Translations under genes and position numbers: made by a program | In this document: positions 34,995 to 48,005 of the stretch, one piece after another | How the letters are laid out: each line of letters begins with the position of its first letter | Position numbering within the stretch: the first letter of the stretch is position 1 | Assembly (NCBI RefSeq): GCF_910592395.1 | Contig: NC_088317.1 | Location: 16,724,039-16,788,038, forward strand | DNA length: 64,000 nucleotides | Reading direction: 5' to 3' | Origin: Lineus longissimus | Lineage: Eukaryota > Nemertea > Pilidiophora > Heteronemertea > Lineidae | The notes under the pieces: generated by a model | What the model saw: only the letters and a program-made list of their open reading frames with translations | What the model was told of the DNA's origin: nothing | The model's database searches: none

Positions 34995-37900
34995 ATGTCC
35001 ATGGTAGCTCCGTCGGATATTACCTGCACCACCCTCCAGATGACCAATGACACTAGTAACGGTAGAGACAAAAGTATATCAGGGAGTCCGCGGTCCAGAG
35101 AGGAGAAAAATAATGACAATGGGGCCGACTCGTTGGAAGAGGAGACACAGGCTGCCTGGGCGAATGAGGAGCTCGAAAGTAGTGTAGCAGACGAGGATGC
35201 GTGGAGCTCTTGTGGAAATGGATTGCTGACCCCGGGGCACCAGACGTCACAGGGTGTCCACTTGAACAGCAAGGGGGACGCAGAGGGCGTACACACGAAC
35301 AATGTGAGGGACACTCACAGCCCCAAAAAAGAAAACGGGTTTGGAAGTGATTCTTCATCTCCTGATAACAAACTCCGCTCAAATTCGAAATTGGATAAAA
35401 TTACTCCAACAAAAAAGTTAAAATATCTATCACAGTGCGCAACACAATCGGATGAACCAAGGATACTATCGAACACAAGTTTGATATCACGCAACAAAAC
35501 ATTTTATCATGAAGGACAGACACCGTCTCTACGTCATTGGGAGGGTAGTGTGGGAAGTTTGAGTCGGTACAACACGTCTTTGTCTTTTCAAAATGACGGA
35601 AAACATTCACAGAAAGTGCAAAATGGTTCAAAACATTGGGAAGGGAATAAAAGTTTTGATGGCCATGCGCAAGGGACTATGCATAGGCAGAAGACTATAA
35701 TTCTCAGTTCAAGTAATGCGCACGCTAATAATGAGAAACACTGTGATTTTCTTGTCACTTCATGTCCAATGCCAGGGTTTTCACGCAGTAAAACTGTCGG
35801 GTTCGGCCCGTCAAAAGGGTTTCAAGCCAAAGATACTAAGGTAAAATGAGAATGATTATTTGAGTTTCCACTATCATTATGAGATTCCTGTTGTCTCTCA
35901 CTGCCTGCTTTTCCTGTCCCTGCACCAGTCTCATTTCCAACGTACATGTTGTCCTTGATCCTGCACCATTCTCATTGCCTACTTCTCCTGTCCTTGGCGC
36001 TGCACCCGCGTTCTCATTACTGGCTTCTCTTGTCCTCGGCACTGCACCTTTCTACTTGCCTGCTTTTACCAGCCTGCTTACCTTGTCCTTGGCGCTTCAC
36101 CATTCTCATTGCCTGCTTCTCTTGTCCTTGGTCCTGTCCCATTCTCATTGCCTGACTTGCTTGTTCTTGGCCCTGCACGATTCTCATTGCCTGCTTCTTT
36201 TGGCATTGGCTCTAAAACAACTCTTCATCCTCTTCACCGGATAAAGATGAACTCGTATCTCAAAACTCACAACAATCTAAACTGCTTTTCTAACATACAT
36301 GTATATGGCTGCAAAACAGAAAAATCTAATCGAATTTGATATTACAGAGTTGTCAAACCGCTCCATATAAAGTGCGCCAAACTTGCAATTTCACAAATAG
36401 TGATATGTAGTGGCTGCAAATGTTTCTGGGTATACAATACCTATGTCTTCCTGGTCTTTCAGCGCGACCCATCGAACCCCCAGCTATCTTCCAGCACGAT
36501 GATCCGTCGGATCACATCCATGTCTGATACAGATCTCTCAAAGAGACCATCAAGAGGAAATATGCAGACTGAAAATGAGGTGAGGCTTTTTGTCTTATCT
36601 GCTGATACATGCAATAAAAGTAAGGTACGGTGGTAGATAGTAGTCCCTCTATAGATGATAAAAGGGCTCAAACAAACTCCCCTAGTTAGGGAAGTATGCA
36701 GTACCGGTAATTGACAATGATTTGAAACCATGATCTCCCCCGTCAGATGCGGTGAACTAGCCCCATCCCTCCCCTTATATTGAGGAGGTATGAATTGAAC
36801 GAAGAAGTCGTCTGCCTGGGGAGTCTACATCAAAAGGCATAGCTCTACAACTGCTTACAGTCATGTCAACGATGACTCTAATAAAGTAGACTCCCGGGGC
36901 AGTGTATTGCGTCATCCTAATTGGATCGCCTGGCGACAGGACGAGGCCGGTCCAATGCGTCCGGAGTGTATAATTAAAAAGGGCCGGGTCTATTTGGCAA
37001 GCCGCTCGCCGAACAGGTATCTTTTTTTGTCCTGTTTGGAGAGCTGCTTGCCAAACAGCACTAAACAACCACCCTGTTCGGCCAGCCGGGCTTGCTAAAC
37101 AGGTAAAAAATCTACCCTGTTTGGCGAGCTGGAGACTTTACTTTAATATTAATGAGTTCGGCTCTCCATTCAGGACAAGAAAAAGTCGCTGTTTGGTAAG
37201 CCGGGCTTGCCAAGTAGTCACTTCCATTAAAAAGCGCCAGAGATAGTTTGTTGCGCGAAGTACCTGGCTGCGACGAGATACTGAGTATCCTTTATTCTAG
37301 GCCCCCAAGAACTTGGACCAGGCTGCCCCAAAGATGGAATACAAGGTGCCCAAAGCTATGTTGCCCAAAACTGGTCTTATAAAAATCACTTCCTTACAAG
37401 AAGAGAAGAAGAACCCGGCACTGTATGATGATTATCTCAAAAAGAATCAAGGTATGACAATAATGTCCTTTCACATCATGCAAATACTGATATTAAAAGT
37501 CCATTTGTAAATGTTTTGTCTGCAGCATTTGGGAGCCAAGCGCCAATTAGATTTTTGTGGGCTGCGAGACGTATCCTCTGCCTTTACGTACAGCGGGCCT
37601 GCTGAGCAACAATGACCATTGTTTTCATAGAAAGTCGTCATTGATGTGCTTGCTGCACGGAAAGAGACTCAATAGTGTCTTTACATTTGTGATGATAATT
37701 TTGATTTGTCCTTAAGCGGTCTTTTGAGGACAAAGTCACAACCATAAGGCAGTGATAAGTTCACTTTAGCACAATCTTGTTGCTGTCTGCTTTCAGGGCA
37801 AACTAAACACCACGCCACTGTTAACAAGATGAAGTTAACCGGTCACCCTACAACAAATCACATCAAGTTCGTGGGTCGAAGGGTCAAGCCTGCGCCACTC

Positions 37901-38502
37901 TCACATCAGAAGCTGATGAAGAAACAGAAGGAGATGCTGAAACATCAACAACAAGAGAAAGAGCAGCAGGAATTAAGGGCTGAGATGTCTCAGGACGTGC
38001 AGCCCTTCACCTTGGGGGACCTACAAAGAGGAATGCTCAACTTTGTAAGTAAAGGAGAAGAACTTCTCTTTAAGGACACCCCTGGGACTGACAAGACTAA
38101 TGACACCCTCGGGACTGAGAATACTGCCCTTGAAAGTAGGGTGTGTCCTGATTAGAGAGGTCAAATTGAATGGACTTGATTTGGAAACACAGCACAGAGT
38201 TATCCTTAACTCCTGCCACTTTTTCATTCATCTTATAGCAAGTCCTCAACATCATGCACTAGGATGTGACATTGTCCTTCGTCATGAGACACTACGTCAC
38301 AACCTCCTTCTATTATAACTAACCCATTCTAACTCTGTTTCAGGATATCCTTCCACCAAATAGGAGGAAGGCAAGCCAGGAGCATGAATTAGACCAGACA
38401 CTGCTGGCGAATTCAGAGGAGTTTGGAGACAAGAAGACACAACTCCCTCCCCTGGAGCTCAACTCCCCAAGAGACAATATCTTACCTCCGATAAGGACTT
38501 GA
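34995..38502 (+). CDS. unrecognised Ser/Asn-rich protein with basic C-terminal half
   Basis: Exons 34995-35840, 36463-36579, 37301-37451, 37797-38044 and 38344-38502 encode 506 residues, with all phases closing. The first 282 residues are low-complexity (Ser, Asn, His, Lys). Later exons carry RRITSMSD, a conserved-looking NHIKFVGRRVKPAPLSHQKL segment, a short Gln/Glu/Lys helix (about 395-425) and a Pro-rich end. No signal peptide or membrane segment is visible. The frame is closed by a TAG immediately upstream, but that TAG is also the AG of a possible acceptor (34984/34985). Splicing from 31392 would be in phase and make this the C-terminal part of the coiled-coil gene. AATAAA lies at 38633-38638. 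Function unknown. Confidence 0.72.
36803..36982. mobile_element. repeat family gamma, copy with inverted ends
   Basis: A left arm TGCCTGGGGAGTCTAC faces GTAGACTCCCGGGGCA at 36890. The second half continues through CGTCATCCTAATTGGATC to GCGTCCGGAGTGTA. It is non-coding and looks like a foldback or MITE-type element. Confidence 0.65.
36985..37220. repeat. cluster of CTGTTTGGCAAGC-type inverted motifs
   Basis: Alternating orientations of CTGTTTGG(C/A)(G/A)AGC and its complement recur at least six times in one intron, with G/C-rich GCCGGGCTTG cores. Confidence 0.6.
38063..38175. repeat. partial MITE family beta
   Basis: It carries AAGGACACCCCTGGGACTGA and GATTAGAGAGGTCAAATTGA as in the full copies. 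It starts about 19 bases after the donor of exon 37797-38044. Confidence 0.65.
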
Positions 38503-38632
38503 AGAAACTTCTTTGAATATCATGATTCCTGAAGACGCAAATTTATAAGCCCACTGGGTCTTAGTTTTAGAACCGAGGAGGTGTCAAATTACGTCGATTG
38601 TATATTTTATACAGTTTTTCTATAAGAATGTG

Positions 38633-38638
38633 AATAAA
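38633..38638 (+). terminator. polyadenylation signal of the 34995-38502 gene
   Basis: AATAAA 131 bases after the stop codon. Confidence 0.75.
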
Positions 38639-38649
38639 CGAATATTTAT

Positions 38650-40469
38650 TTGTTAGTTATGAAAGGCTTTATTTCTAGCTTCTTTTCAAAAGCATACATA
38701 CAATTAATGGTCAAGTTTGCATCACCTTTGCCCATTTTATCCACTCCTGAATATTGTTTCCAGTTGAGTTAAGTCCGAATCCCTGCAGCAATGACAAGTA
38801 TGTATAAAGACTTCTCAAGATGAGTAATGCGCGGAAGGAATTGATGAGGTACAATTGAGCATGGTTACATTCCTCAAGATGATGATGGGGTAACTATCAT
38901 AAGTTTTGTTCAATAGAGTCGAGTGATCAATGATTGTCTTGTAAATGAGCCAACGTTCGCCTTGGGGACTGGTCCAGGCAATATCCAATGGCCGATTCAG
39001 TCCTCACTTGAAGAGGGGCCTCCTGTGCAACACCAAGAAGAAAATTTGTTTTGATGGGCTCAGAGCATTTTTTCATCACAGCATCACATTGAGCAACACT
39101 CAAGTTACTTACTTCGTCATCATTGCCCATTGATGAGGATGAGATGGGATGGAAATGAAGATGAGGTCCCCGCAATGCCAGAAGGCATGGAAGGGGTAGG
39201 TAATGGACATGAGATATGGGGAGAGTATGAACCAGCATGAATGAATAGAGAAAAGTAAGAGGGTGGAGAAGATAAGTGATGATGATGAATGATAAGAGAT
39301 AAAAGAGATGAAGAATGAAGTTTGCTTTCTCGGGTGCACGGTCATCGAAGCCCCGCATGAAAGGAGCTCAGAATTGGCTAGTTTACATCATCTGGAAAGA
39401 GAAAGGAATTGTATTGTCGAGTCAAACAAAATGTGATAGGCCTAAGCCTAGTAGGCTTTCGTTGTAGGCCACAGCATAACGCCATAAGGGGTCACATGGC
39501 AGCCAGGACTAATGTGTTCCAAATCTGCTGTGTGCACAGACAAGTGATAGGTTTTTTTCTCATTTTTACCAGACACGTGTCGTGACGGTGTCGCCACCTG
39601 CACAAAGAAAGTGTCACTATTTTGAGAAAAGATCTCTGCAAATGGCAATTACAGGATGTATGAAAACACTTCATCAATGATATGATACTTCATTGATTCT
39701 CTGATACATAAAGTTTTTCAAAAATAATATATCAATATGTTTGAAATACGGATATAGGAGAAAAAGCTACTTTAGTCGGCAATTTTCGAAAAATTGTTTG
39801 CACTTACCGCCATTTTGGCTCAGTGAAATTTTACGGAAAATTTACGACAATTTTCTACATATCAAACATTTAAAATTATATTAATCCCCAGAAACATATA
39901 AGATTCATGATGCAATAAAATGATATGCATCATTTAGATTTCAATGAATTTGAAACTAATGAAAGTATATACTTTTTTCAACTTATCGTCAGTTGGTAGT
40001 TTGTTTCGCAATCACATGTATAACCTTAATCAAGGTGACCAATTTTCCCCCGATTAAAAACATCCTGCAAAAGAATCATGATAATCCACCGTGTAGCCGG
40101 ATTTTTTAAGACATTGTCCACCCCTGGAAACCAATTTTTTAAACAGGTAAAGGGTAAAAGTGGCTGAAAATCGAAGCCGAAGTCGGCCGATGTCAAATAT
40201 TTTGTCCTCGCCACCTGCCGGATATTTGTGAAACTAAGAGTTAATGAATTTGACAGCTAGAATAGAACTGCAAATGCCAGTCATGCCAGTGCCGGTGGCA
40301 CAGCTTCTTCCCTTCATTTGAATAACGTCAAAAAGCCTCCATGCGTCTATGATACAAGTAGTTTTCACCCTTTGCTTGTGCTAATTTTTTGAGGGATGTT
40401 TGGTGGGGTTTTTCAGCCGAGGTGAGTCCGCAGTGTAAACTGTTCTCCTTGACTCCGAATTAATTGTAG
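38650..40469. other. intergenic stretch and missing 5' end of GFM1
   Basis: A purine-rich segment (39120-39330) gives a long but unconvincing minus ORF. The GFM1 start exon should be in this stretch, or its start overlaps it. A phase-0 candidate segment ends at a GTGAGT donor (about 40421) but has no ATG before a stop. Confidence 0.4.
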
Positions 40470-43400
40470 GTTATTCCATCATGCTGTGCGTATTACTCAA
40501 CACAACGTGGGAACGTTGACCCCACAGATGTCACTAAGATCAGGAACATTGGAATCTCTGCTCACATCGATTCTGGGAAGACCACACTGACGGAAAGAAT
40601 CCTGTTTTATACGGGTAAACTTGCGGAGATGCATGAGGTAAGAAAGCAGGAAACAAGTAGTGGGATTTCTCCAAGCCATGAACTCACTTGTGAGTTGTTC
40701 ATTAAATGAGATATCACCAGTGTTTATACGGAAAATGTGCTCAACCAGACCCTCTGCTACTGCTAGAAGTGATGTTGTAACTTATATCGCTGCAGCCCAC
40801 ATAAATAATCTTTGTTTTGACACCTTGTTGATACCATGATTTAGGGGCAGCTTGCACCAACTTGATTGTGACAACAAGCTGTCACTTCGCCCCTCATCTT
40901 GTCTAACTCGATGAGGAAAAAATCACTGTCTGGGAACATGACAGATAGAACATAGACATAAATCATGAGAAATGTAAAATCGACACACGCTAGTAAAATT
41001 TTACTTTCAGGTGAAGGGAAAAGATGAAGTTGGAGCCAAGATGGACTTCATGGAGTTGGAACGACAGCGCGGAATCACCATACAGTCAGCTGCTACATAT
41101 TCTGAATGGAAAGGACACAATATCAATATCATTGACACCCCTGGTAAGTAGTGGTTAGTTATGCAATATGCTAGTTAAACTGTCTAATTAGTTTGAGAAA
41201 TGATCTTTTGGATAGAGCTTACCCCAGGTGATAAAGGATGTTTCTTTGAACCTTCAGGAAATTTGGTCTAATATCGTTCCCATTCTAATACGGTTTGTGG
41301 TGAAGTAAGAGATTGGGACAGATTTTTCTTTTTGATGGTGAGTTCTCTGTCTGACTTGGTCTGGGCCTATTCAGGCAAGGAGTCATGCAAATTTCCATCG
41401 CATAATGTACTCTTTCAGGTCATGTTGATTTTACCATTGAAGTCGAGAGGGCGCTGCGAGTTTTAGACGGTGCTGTTCTCGTCCTGTGTGCGGTTGGTGG
41501 AGTGCAGAGTCAGACGTTTACGGTCGACCGACAAATGAAGAGATATAATGTGCCTTGTATTGCATTTATCAATAAATTGGACCGTTTAGGAGCCAATCCT
41601 TACCGTGTTATCAATCATTTAAAGTAAGTCTGGGCGAGTTTCAAAAGAAGATATCGGTCCGATTCTTTTTATTTTACACCTCATTGAATGTCTGTGAAAA
41701 TTGGTTCACTAGAAATCTTTGAAAACAGTGTCCATCATGTCTTGTATATCTATTGGGTATACTGCATAACAGACACTACAGAAAGTATTTCTTGTGTCGG
41801 AGGGAATGTTTAGTAATGTTATCTGTGAAGCACATCTGTAACAGTGAGATATTATCTTCTCTGCATTTTAGGTCCAAACTTCACCACAATGCTGCCTTCC
41901 TCCAGCTTCCCATTGGTGTTGAGAGTAACTGTAAGGGTATCATCGATCTCGTAAACGAAAAGGCGATCATCTTTGGTGAGCCGCAGGGCTTGATGATAAG
42001 AGAAAAGGCGATTCCAAGTGACATGTTGACTGAAGCAAAAGAAAGAAGACAAGAATTGATCGGTAAGGGAATTCAGATCAAGAAGCTGATTCATGACTAA
42101 AAAATCCGTCTTCCTCAACTTGATGATGATGATTTTGTTGCTTGCAGAGGCCGTGTCAAATGTCGATGACCATCTTGGTGAGATGTTCCTTGAAGAGAAG
42201 ACACCTACAGTTGATGACCTCAAGGTGAGAAAGAACTTGAAAACCTTCCCCACTCCAGGGCGTGTCCCTTAAGGCACACAATTGTTGGTGTTCACCATAA
42301 CCTAAAGCTGATTCAAGGTGCGCTATTATTTACGTAACTGGCATGCAGAAAAGTTGGTTTTTGACACACCATGCAACTCCTGTTAGTGAAATCGATCGGC
42401 TCTCAACAGTACTCCAGTCCTAGTCATGAGTGTGAAATTACTTAAATTTTGGTACCTGTACTACATCCTACAGGACTGTCCCCTGTACCAGGATTTACGA
42501 AATAGATTCTGGCCTGAGGACACGAAGGTCGAAGAAAAGCTGTGGGGAACACAGCCGGACCTTCGGGCGACAAGCCGCTTCATCTCCGCCACAGGACTGA
42601 GGTTATAGTACTTAGGCAGGTTGAACGCTGAAGAAAAAGAAGAAGAAGAAGGTACCTGTACTATGTCTGGGTCGTCTTCTTGATGCCAAATGTCACTGTC
42701 TCTAGCTCTAGTTTTCACCCTGATCAAATTGTTTTGTCCTTTCAGACTGCAATAAGGAGAACTTGTATCAAGAAGAAGTTTACCCCAGTCATGGTGGGAA
42801 CTGCCTTGAAGAACAAGGGAGTACAGACTCTACTGGATGGTGTCTTAGAGTATCTACCAAATCCAGCAGAAGTAGAAAACTTCTGTATGGATGAGAGAAA
42901 TTCAGAGTAAGTGGTTATCAGGGAAGATGAAGTAGGATTTACACGTTTGTTTGGTTTCTGGCAAAATTCGACGTAATTTGGGCAAAGTTGAACATGCAGT
43001 GATGCACACAACTGTCTAGATTGAACAGAAAAGAAGTAGCAGACCAGAAGAAGAAGAAGAAGAAGAAACAGAAAAGAAGCAGAAGATGAAGTATTCTTCT
43101 TTCAGTTCAGTGCATGTACATGTGCGTTACCGAGAATGAATAAAGACAAGTTTGTTGTGTAATCTTGGCAGTACAGAAAGATTTGCCACCTCCGTAAAAG
43201 CAAAGCTTGACATTTCGATAGAGTTTGTCTGTAATAATTTTGTCAGAATCCAACAAAATTCCCTTTCAGAGAAGAACCAGAAAAGATCATCATGAGTCCC
43301 GCACGAGACAGCAACCATCCCTTCACCTGCCTCGCTTTCAAACTCGAGGCCGGGCGCTTCGGTCAGTTGACCTACATCCGCGTCTACCAAGGTCATTTGA

Positions 43401-46146
43401 AGAAGGGCGACGCCATCTATAACACGCGGACGAAGAAAAAGACGAAGGTTTCTCGCCTCGTGCGGATGCACGCTGACGAAATGATGGATGTTAATGAAGT
43501 ATTTGCCGGGGATATCTGCGCCCTGTTTGGTATTGATTGTGCAAGTGGTGACACATTTACGACGAAAGGTTCAATGAATCTCTCTATGGTAGGTCGAGGA
43601 TTTGATAATCCGATCAGTGGTCATGTTGCTCGATGTCGACAATTGTTAACACTTAACACGAATTTCTGTGTCTCAACCTTGGCAATGTTGCCATAAGTCT
43701 TTAGAGCTAAAGCAATCAGCAATATTATTTTATGCTTCTCGGTGTTCTTCACAAAGCCATTGGTCAGGGCCTCCCACCCTACCTTGGAAGAGCCACACTA
43801 CCTTGCGGTAGAATTTGTAAAGGGTTTCTATCGGGGAACCTACCTTCAGTTGCTGGCCAGCCTATCATGTGTTGCACAGAGGCAAAACTTACCACCCTAC
43901 CATGAGAAAACCCTGTGGAGAATCATAGCTACTCTTTGTAGCAAATCCAGTTACATGTAAATGAAAAACGAAAAATCCTCTTTTCCAGGAATCTATTCAT
44001 GTGCCAGAGCCAGTTATATCAATGTCTATAAGACCTGAGAACAAAAAAGACTTGGACAGTTTCTCCAAGGGGATTGCACGCTTCACGCGGGAGGACCCCA
44101 CGTACAATATGCACTATGACCCCGAGAGCAAGGAGACGATAGTGTCTGGAATGGGCGAGCTGCATCTTGATATATATGCCCAGAGGTTAGAGAGGGAATA
44201 TGGTGCGAAATGTGTCCTGGGGAAACCGAAGGTCGCGTTCAGGGAGACTCTGATACAACCAAAAGAGTACGTATCTGTACCTTTAACGCAGAAAAGCGGG
44301 CTTTTAAAAGGTGACTCTGTCTCTGACCAGAGGGAGAGTCCATGCAAGCTGCTCATGTTTCTCACTTGGTTGAGTCTTCTTGCTGGCATAGACACCAGAT
44401 ACACAGAACCTTGGTTGACGTCTCATTCGAAAGATTGTGTAGAACCAGGAATTCTAGTTCCTTGAAAGTCAGGCCGGTTCATCTGTGTTGTCCATGGGAT
44501 GAACCTGGCCCGTTGCGTGGTAGCTAGCCTCCTTGTAGAGCATGACGAAAGTGTTATCTCTCTTTCTTTGCACCTATTCCTCATTACCAGTGTGTGTTTC
44601 ATTATAGATTTGATTATCTTCACAAGAAACAGTCAGGCGGTCAAGGGCAGTTTGGACGCGTTATTGGAATCATAGAACCACTGCTAGGAGAGGAGAACAC
44701 CAAGCTTGTTTTCGTTGATAAGACAGTTGGAACCAATATTCCCAAAAACTTCATCCCTGGTGTTCAGAAGGTGGGTTCAACTTCTGTCTCACTCTTAAAG
44801 GGGGACTATAGCCAGTCCCTGCATGGGTCAAATTGGTCTTCAAGTACTAATATGCTCACTGGGGTACTGGCTCTTGTTTGACTTTGTGATGAATATATTC
44901 CAATAACAATGGTTTCGATGGCCTTTGAGATGAGAGAGACCCCTATTGTCACCTTTGTGTAACTTTAATCGGACTTACCTAGTTCCTGTCTATAGTCTTC
45001 CATAAACGATTGAGTGTTTGATGCACTACAATTAGATTCCTCCCCCCCCCCCCCCCAAAAGATTAGTGATATAACAGTATGTCCTTTTTCGTCCTCAGGG
45101 TTTCCTTCATGCCTGTGAGAAGGGTATGCTGAGCGGTCACAAGGTGTCGGGAGTGAGGTTCACGTTAACGGATGGTGCTAGTCACATGGTGGACTCAAGT
45201 GAATACTCTTTCCAACTTGCTGCAGAAGGTGCTGTCAAAGATGGTACGTCATTTTCTTCGATTTTACTTCTGTTGGCGGCATTTCGCTGTCTGCGCTCGC
45301 TTTTTCGACGGTTTTGTTTGGTCTCTAGCCTCCGTCTTTGGAAAAGGATGACTCTACATATTGCATTTGAGGTAAAGTGTCTTGTCTATGGTCACACTCC
45401 TCAAAGACATCGAGGAACCTCTGACTTCGGAACTGCTCAAACACTGAAGAATTCAATCAGAATTTTGTCACAGCAAAGAGATTTCATATGAGTAATGTTT
45501 CTCTTTAAAACTTTTCAGTGTTCTACGAGGGATCATGGCAGATTCTTGAGCCGGTCATGAATGTTGAGATCACAGCTCCTGATGAGTTTCAGGGGACTGT
45601 CCTCGCCAGCATCAGCAAGCGACATGGCATCATCATGGGTACTGATGCCATGGAGGGATACTTCTCAGTGTATGCCGAGGTGAATATGCCGTCTTTTCTC
45701 AACTTGGTATTCAAAATAAACCCAACCCAAAATTTGCAAGTTCTTTCTTGAGGTGTACCATTTGATGTCATTGTTAGACATTTTGAATAGTTTTTTCTAA
45801 CTGTCTTAACCACAAATACATATACATGTAACTTGAACTTCTTGACAACATGTTTTCCTTTAACTTTGAAGGTTATTTGAAGTGGTTCCCTGTCATATCT
45901 TGAAGCATATCTTTTTGATCAAATTGAACCAGTCCTTAAAAAAACTAACTAAACTTTCAGGTGCCCTTGAACGAGATGTTTGGGTATGCGACAGAGCTTC
46001 GATCATCCACGCAAGGGAAGGGAGAATTCTCCATGGAGTACAGCAGATATTGTCCAGGTTTGTCCGAGACACAGTCAAATCTTATCACGCAGCATCAGGA
46101 GGCACAAAATCCCGCATCTGGGACACAGAAAAAGAAGAAGAATTGA
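40470..46146 (+). CDS. GFM1: mitochondrial translation elongation factor G, 5' end not located
   Basis: GTPase that drives ribosomal translocation in mitochondria. Twelve phase-consistent exons: 40470-40637, 41011-41143, 41419-41623, 41872-42062, 42148-42224, 42746-42906, 43270-43588, 43989-44266, 44608-44770, 45099-45243, 45519-45679, 45961-46146; 728 residues without the presequence. Visible motifs: P-loop [14 protein letters not shown], switch I/II region [11 protein letters not shown] and DTPGHVDF, base-recognition NKLD, then EF-G domains II-V ([53 protein letters not shown]). The Lys-rich end (QKKKKN) matches the family style. Length fits the roughly 750-residue family once a transit peptide is added. 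The first listed exon starts in phase 0 with [10 protein letters not shown], so the ATG exon lies upstream and I could not find it. AATAAA follows at 46526-46531. Confidence 0.95.
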
Positions 46147-46525
46147 TGTGTGAGACTTGTCTCATAGGACTTTCCTTCTGATCATGGGGGATTCCTCCCA
46201 GACATGTCAGATGAGTTCTACATGTATGTTCTTTGGGCTGAGAGGGTTTTCTTTTGGTCTGGGAGAGGTTGTCATTGGACTGCCTACTTTGGATGTCACA
46301 GGATCCTGTTGCCAAGATCCTCACTGGTACATACATGTATACCTAAGATTCAATATACCGGTTACGGGCAGCAATGGGCCGTTGTGGCCCATAACTGGTA
46401 TATCCAATTGGATGGACCTATCTGGAAATGGGACTCTAGTGGTTCAATTTGGATGGCAGGAACTCCAATGGTCACATCTGTACAGAATGAACTGACTAAA
46501 TTATTATTTGTTATATTGACATGTA

Positions 46526-46531
46526 AATAAA
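46526..46531 (+). terminator. polyadenylation signal of GFM1
   Basis: AATAAA about 380 bases after the stop. The 3' UTR contains an imperfect palindrome around 46349-46412 (ATACCGGTTACGGGCA facing TGGCCCATAACTGGTAT). Confidence 0.7.
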
Positions 46532-46607
46532 TGTTTTCTATAAAACATAAATCCATGTTTATTAGTCATTTTACTAATGAGACCAGTGCTACATACGTGG
46601 TGCAAGG

Positions 46608-46941
46608 ATGTCCGGTGTCAGAATCAACGTCCATTCCAAATATGAAGGTGTCTTGGTGAGGGCAAGGGCTGGGATTGACGCTAACTGCCAGTCAGTCCGC
46701 ATGAACTCTGACAGGATAGGTACGTAGTACTGCATCCAATCAGACGATAACAAAATCAGCACAAACATTAAAGAAATTTGATATCATTTTTATTAATCCA
46801 TTTATCATTATCCTGCTGTGAACAGAGTCTGTAGAAAACATAGCCAGAAAGAGCCATCTGAACCTCAATAACAAATGCTAGCACTTTCTCTTTGTAGGGT
46901 TAAGTTGTACTGCCACCTCAAGCAACAGCGGGGATCGATGA
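46608..46941 (+). CDS. candidate 51-residue two-exon ORF, uncertain
   Basis: 46608-46719 starts MSGVRINVHSKYEGVLV and ends before GTACGT. An acceptor TTTGTAG at 46897 allows 46898-46941 in phase, ending in TGA. The same DNA read on the minus strand (46589-46705) is also open, ends in TAG and has AATAAA 26 bases on (46558-46563), so it could instead be a minus-strand last exon. No family recognised; low confidence in either. Confidence 0.2.
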
Positions 46942-47724
46942 AAGCGTCTATTCCCCGCCATGCTCATCTTCCACAAACGTCCATTTTTGTTGGAAATTAA
47001 AATGAACCCTCACTTATAGTTCTTTGAATAATAGGCCTGTGTGAGCCTAACATTACCCTGTTGTGATTAAAACTCATAAAAATCATCCTTACAATGATGT
47101 TTCACAGAGAGAGATAGCATGACCTCTGAATATAATAGTCACATCCCAAATCGGTCCTTTTAGGTCAAAGTCACACCAGAATGTTGGGCCTAACTGCAGA
47201 ATAGCCGGGACAGTAGTAGCTCTGTACATTATGTACACTCTGTCCCTCTGTACATTATGTACACTCTGTCCCTCTTTACATTAAGTACACATTCCTATCA
47301 TTTAGCACAGAGTGTCCCGAGTATTCTGCAGTTGCTCCGAATATTGTGATAGGATCGTTCTCATGGAAGGCAAGCGAATGTGTGGTCTCATATTATGAGA
47401 AACACTGTGGTTTTTAGGGCAACCGTAACTGCAATTACAGGTGTGTAATGACATGATGTTGAAAAGAATACTGGCCAAATATTGAGCAAAAGCACATCAA
47501 GACACCTAGTGATATTGAAGAGCTGTTTTCTTTAACTGTTTCACCCATTTAGCAGCAACAGCAAACCATCAAGCCTATTCTGAAATATTGCCGATTCTGA
47601 AACACCAAAGCATGATCGGGCTTGCTTGTATTTATTTGTTCAACACAATCCCCAATGGTACATTGAAGTGAATTGGAAGTTGACAGATACATGTATTACA
47701 CTAATTCAGACACACAGAATCAAC

Positions 47725-47848
47725 AATGGGTGATATGAATAAAGAGTAGTAAATGCTTTTATCTAAAACTCCATGTACATTTACACTTGGCCTTTCTGTA
47801 CAAAATTGAAGTAAAAGCATTTGCTAGCCTTTATTCATATCACCCAAT
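47725..47848. repeat. 37-bp-arm inverted repeat carrying AATAAA on both strands
   Basis: Left arm 47725-47761 and right arm 47812-47848 match at about 33 of 37 positions with a 50-base loop. Each arm contains GATATGAATAAAG on its own strand, so each strand presents a polyadenylation hexamer. Confidence 0.75.
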
Positions 47849-47999
47849 GATTGTTCACAGTGAAAGCACTGCATGAACAGCCTGGACTAAAACATATTCC
47901 CATCTGAAAAATACACATCTATCGTATGAACATATTTTAAAAGTCTTTTACAGACGAGATGTAATTTCCTGATCAACAACTTTCCTGCGTATAAACACC

Positions 48000-48005
48000 T
48001 TTATT
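48000..48005 (-). terminator. candidate polyadenylation signal of UBAC2
   Basis: AATAAA on the minus strand, 530 bases after the stop at 48535. A further one lies at 47830-47835 inside the hairpin. Confidence 0.45.

Noticed and set aside
38927-39358. 143-codon minus ORF
   Set aside because: It arises largely from a purine-rich low-complexity tract; no splice or domain support.
40404-40431. ATGTTTGGTGGGG... as the GFM1 start exon
   Set aside because: It reaches the GTGAGT donor in phase 2, whereas the next exon must start in phase 0.
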